A DNA stretch of 64,000 nt, taken from Certhia americana. Its lineage: Eukaryota; Chordata; Aves; Passeriformes; Certhiidae. Made by a program: the position numbers and the translations under genes. Below are positions 62,901-64,000 of the stretch, in pieces. The notes beneath the pieces are model-generated. The model was not told the DNA's origin and did no database searches. It saw only the letters and a program-made list of their open reading frames with translations. Position 1 is the first letter of the stretch. Each line of letters opens with the position of its first letter. The stretch lies in assembly GCA_018697195.1 (NCBI GenBank), contig CM031858.1, positions 87,883,277 through 87,947,276 of the forward strand, written 5' to 3'.

Positions 62901-64000
62901 CTGTTCTGGTCAAACTCCAGGACTCCACTCCTCTCTCTCCCACTGCACAGCACCAGCGAGCTTTTTCCAAGCAATACCACCGGAGTACTGCACACTTGAT
63001 GCCCTAAATTTCGAGCAAAGGGGACTGACAAGGATGAATGCATCCACAGATTCAGTGGCATACCTGGTCTGGTTTTTCCTATGTACTGAGAAGGTCATGC
63101 AGCTGGCCTTCTTTTTCTTACAGTTCTGTTGCTCCTTAAACACAACACTGCGTGCATTACAGTCATCTCCGTAGGTTATGAAACAAAGAACTATGATCAC
63201 TTAAGAGAAGATAAGCTAAAAGAATCAAGAGCCTTGAACTGTCATCGTTTTTCAAATGTTTAATTGAACAAATTAAGATTGCTGCTCTCTTCAAAAGTGA
63301 CACAGGTCTCCAGAGACAAAAATTCAACTTCTGACAGCAATCAAGTCTTTATGTAATGAACACACATATTTTACATTAAGTCCACAGATTGTTCTATATT
63401 GAAACTTTATTCTTCCTTATTCCAAAACCACTGTGAGTACACTCATTTTCAGAGAATCATAGAATGGTTTGGGTTGGAAGGGACTTAAAATCATTGAATT
63501 CCAAGCCCTGTTTTGCTAATCATTCTCAAAGAGTTCTGTTACTACGTTTATTCTCACAGACACATTTGGAAACTGCTGTCTGAAAGCCTGTACTTATCTG
63601 TACATTTGAAAATATTTAGAATTTAAAATTACTATTTATCAGTGAATTTTTAATCCTCAAACCCAGGACAGAAGTTACTACTTGCAAGTGTTTACACTCA
63701 CAAGTGAGTAGAATGTTTATCAACCACTCATTTCTTCATGCAGTGAAATATATATGAACAGACCGTGCCATGGCTGAATACAAACAACACATTTAGAAAC
63801 TTGCAGCTAGTAAAAAGACCTTAAGATCTTCCTGCAATGCATAAGGACACACCCTGTGCATGCTATATGTGTGTGGAAGCATTAGTGCAGTAACACTGTC
63901 TCTGGATACTTTGCTTAAATGTAAATCCTGAAAAGTGACATGTACATACTTGCACAGTCCTCGAATTTCAAAGAACCCACCAAACTGGAAAAAAAGAAAG
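59979..64000 (-). other. PTPN3 intron, truncated by the window edge
   Basis: This is the region upstream of the first visible exon. The next exon expected here, the FERM F3 segment with FYPWVN and a basic strand, was searched for and not found. Contents seen: a 14-base tandem (ttttgagctggaga, 60120-60147), a nine-C run at 60380-60388 and a CR1 tail at 63452-63515. Confidence 0.7.
63452..63515 (-). mobile_element. CR1 LINE 3' end fragment
   Basis: agagaatcatagaatggttt followed by gggttggaagggacttaaaa is the reverse complement of the canonical avian CR1 3' terminus, with the ATTCTATG unit at the very end. It is a very short, 5'-truncated copy in the orientation of the gene. Confidence 0.9.

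Noticed and set aside
62910..63200. 96-codon minus-strand open frame with a Lys-rich stretch (KEQQNCKKKKASCMTFSV).
   Set aside because: No match to the FERM region expected here, no pyrimidine tract before it, and the composition fits chance reading in intron DNA.
63950..63984. 35-base stretch with a good acceptor (tttttttccag) and a GTATGT donor on the minus strand, at the place where the missing FERM F3 exon might be.
   Set aside because: To join the next exon, which starts on a codon boundary, it must be read in the frame that contains a TGA stop, and none of its translations resembles the F3 lobe of PTPN3.
1..64000. Searched for tRNA, rRNA, CRISPR arrays, operons and phage- or plasmid-like systems.
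   Set aside because: None was seen. The window is a vertebrate gene with long introns, and the repeats present are microsatellites, CR1 LINEs and LTRs.

Overview
The window comes from a vertebrate, almost certainly a bird. It is AT-rich, intron-rich, non-operonic DNA with several CR1 LINE fragments ending in the typical CR1 3' motif and two retroviral solo LTRs of avian type. It holds one recognisable gene: the 3' two-thirds of PTPN3 (protein tyrosine phosphatase non-receptor type 3, PTPH1), read from the minus strand. I found 16 coding exons between 59978 and 13201. All have GT-AG splice sites and all join in a single consistent reading frame: 1956 nt, 651 residues plus a TAG stop. The 5' part of the gene (promoter and most of the FERM domain) lies beyond the right edge.

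Layout from right to left, which is 5' to 3' of the gene: 59979-64000, intron with a CR1 tail; 59806-59978, end of the FERM domain; 54826-54960, 53155-53331, 40714-40737 (24-nt candidate microexon) and 38604-38802, the FERM-PDZ linker; 37536-37613, 36836-36892 and 32017-32173, the PDZ domain; 30188-30354, PDZ-phosphatase linker and start of the phosphatase domain; eight exons from 27583 down to 13201, the rest of the phosphatase domain with WPD loop, catalytic Cys, P-loop Arg and Q-loop. A long 3' UTR probably runs from 13200 to about 6130. Bases 1 to about 6130 look intergenic. The largest intron (40738-53154) contains both LTRs.

The product links a membrane/cytoskeleton-binding FERM module, a PDZ module that binds C-terminal peptides, and a classical tyrosine phosphatase domain. 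No bacterial system, CRISPR array or novel gene cluster is present. The observations most worth checking are: the candidate microexon, whose omission makes the linker line up without gaps with the human protein as I remember it; the Asn in place of the human Ser835 14-3-3 site; the chain of frame-neutral linker exons; and the long repeat-poor 3' UTR. Comparisons with human PTPN3 rest on recall, not on an alignment run.
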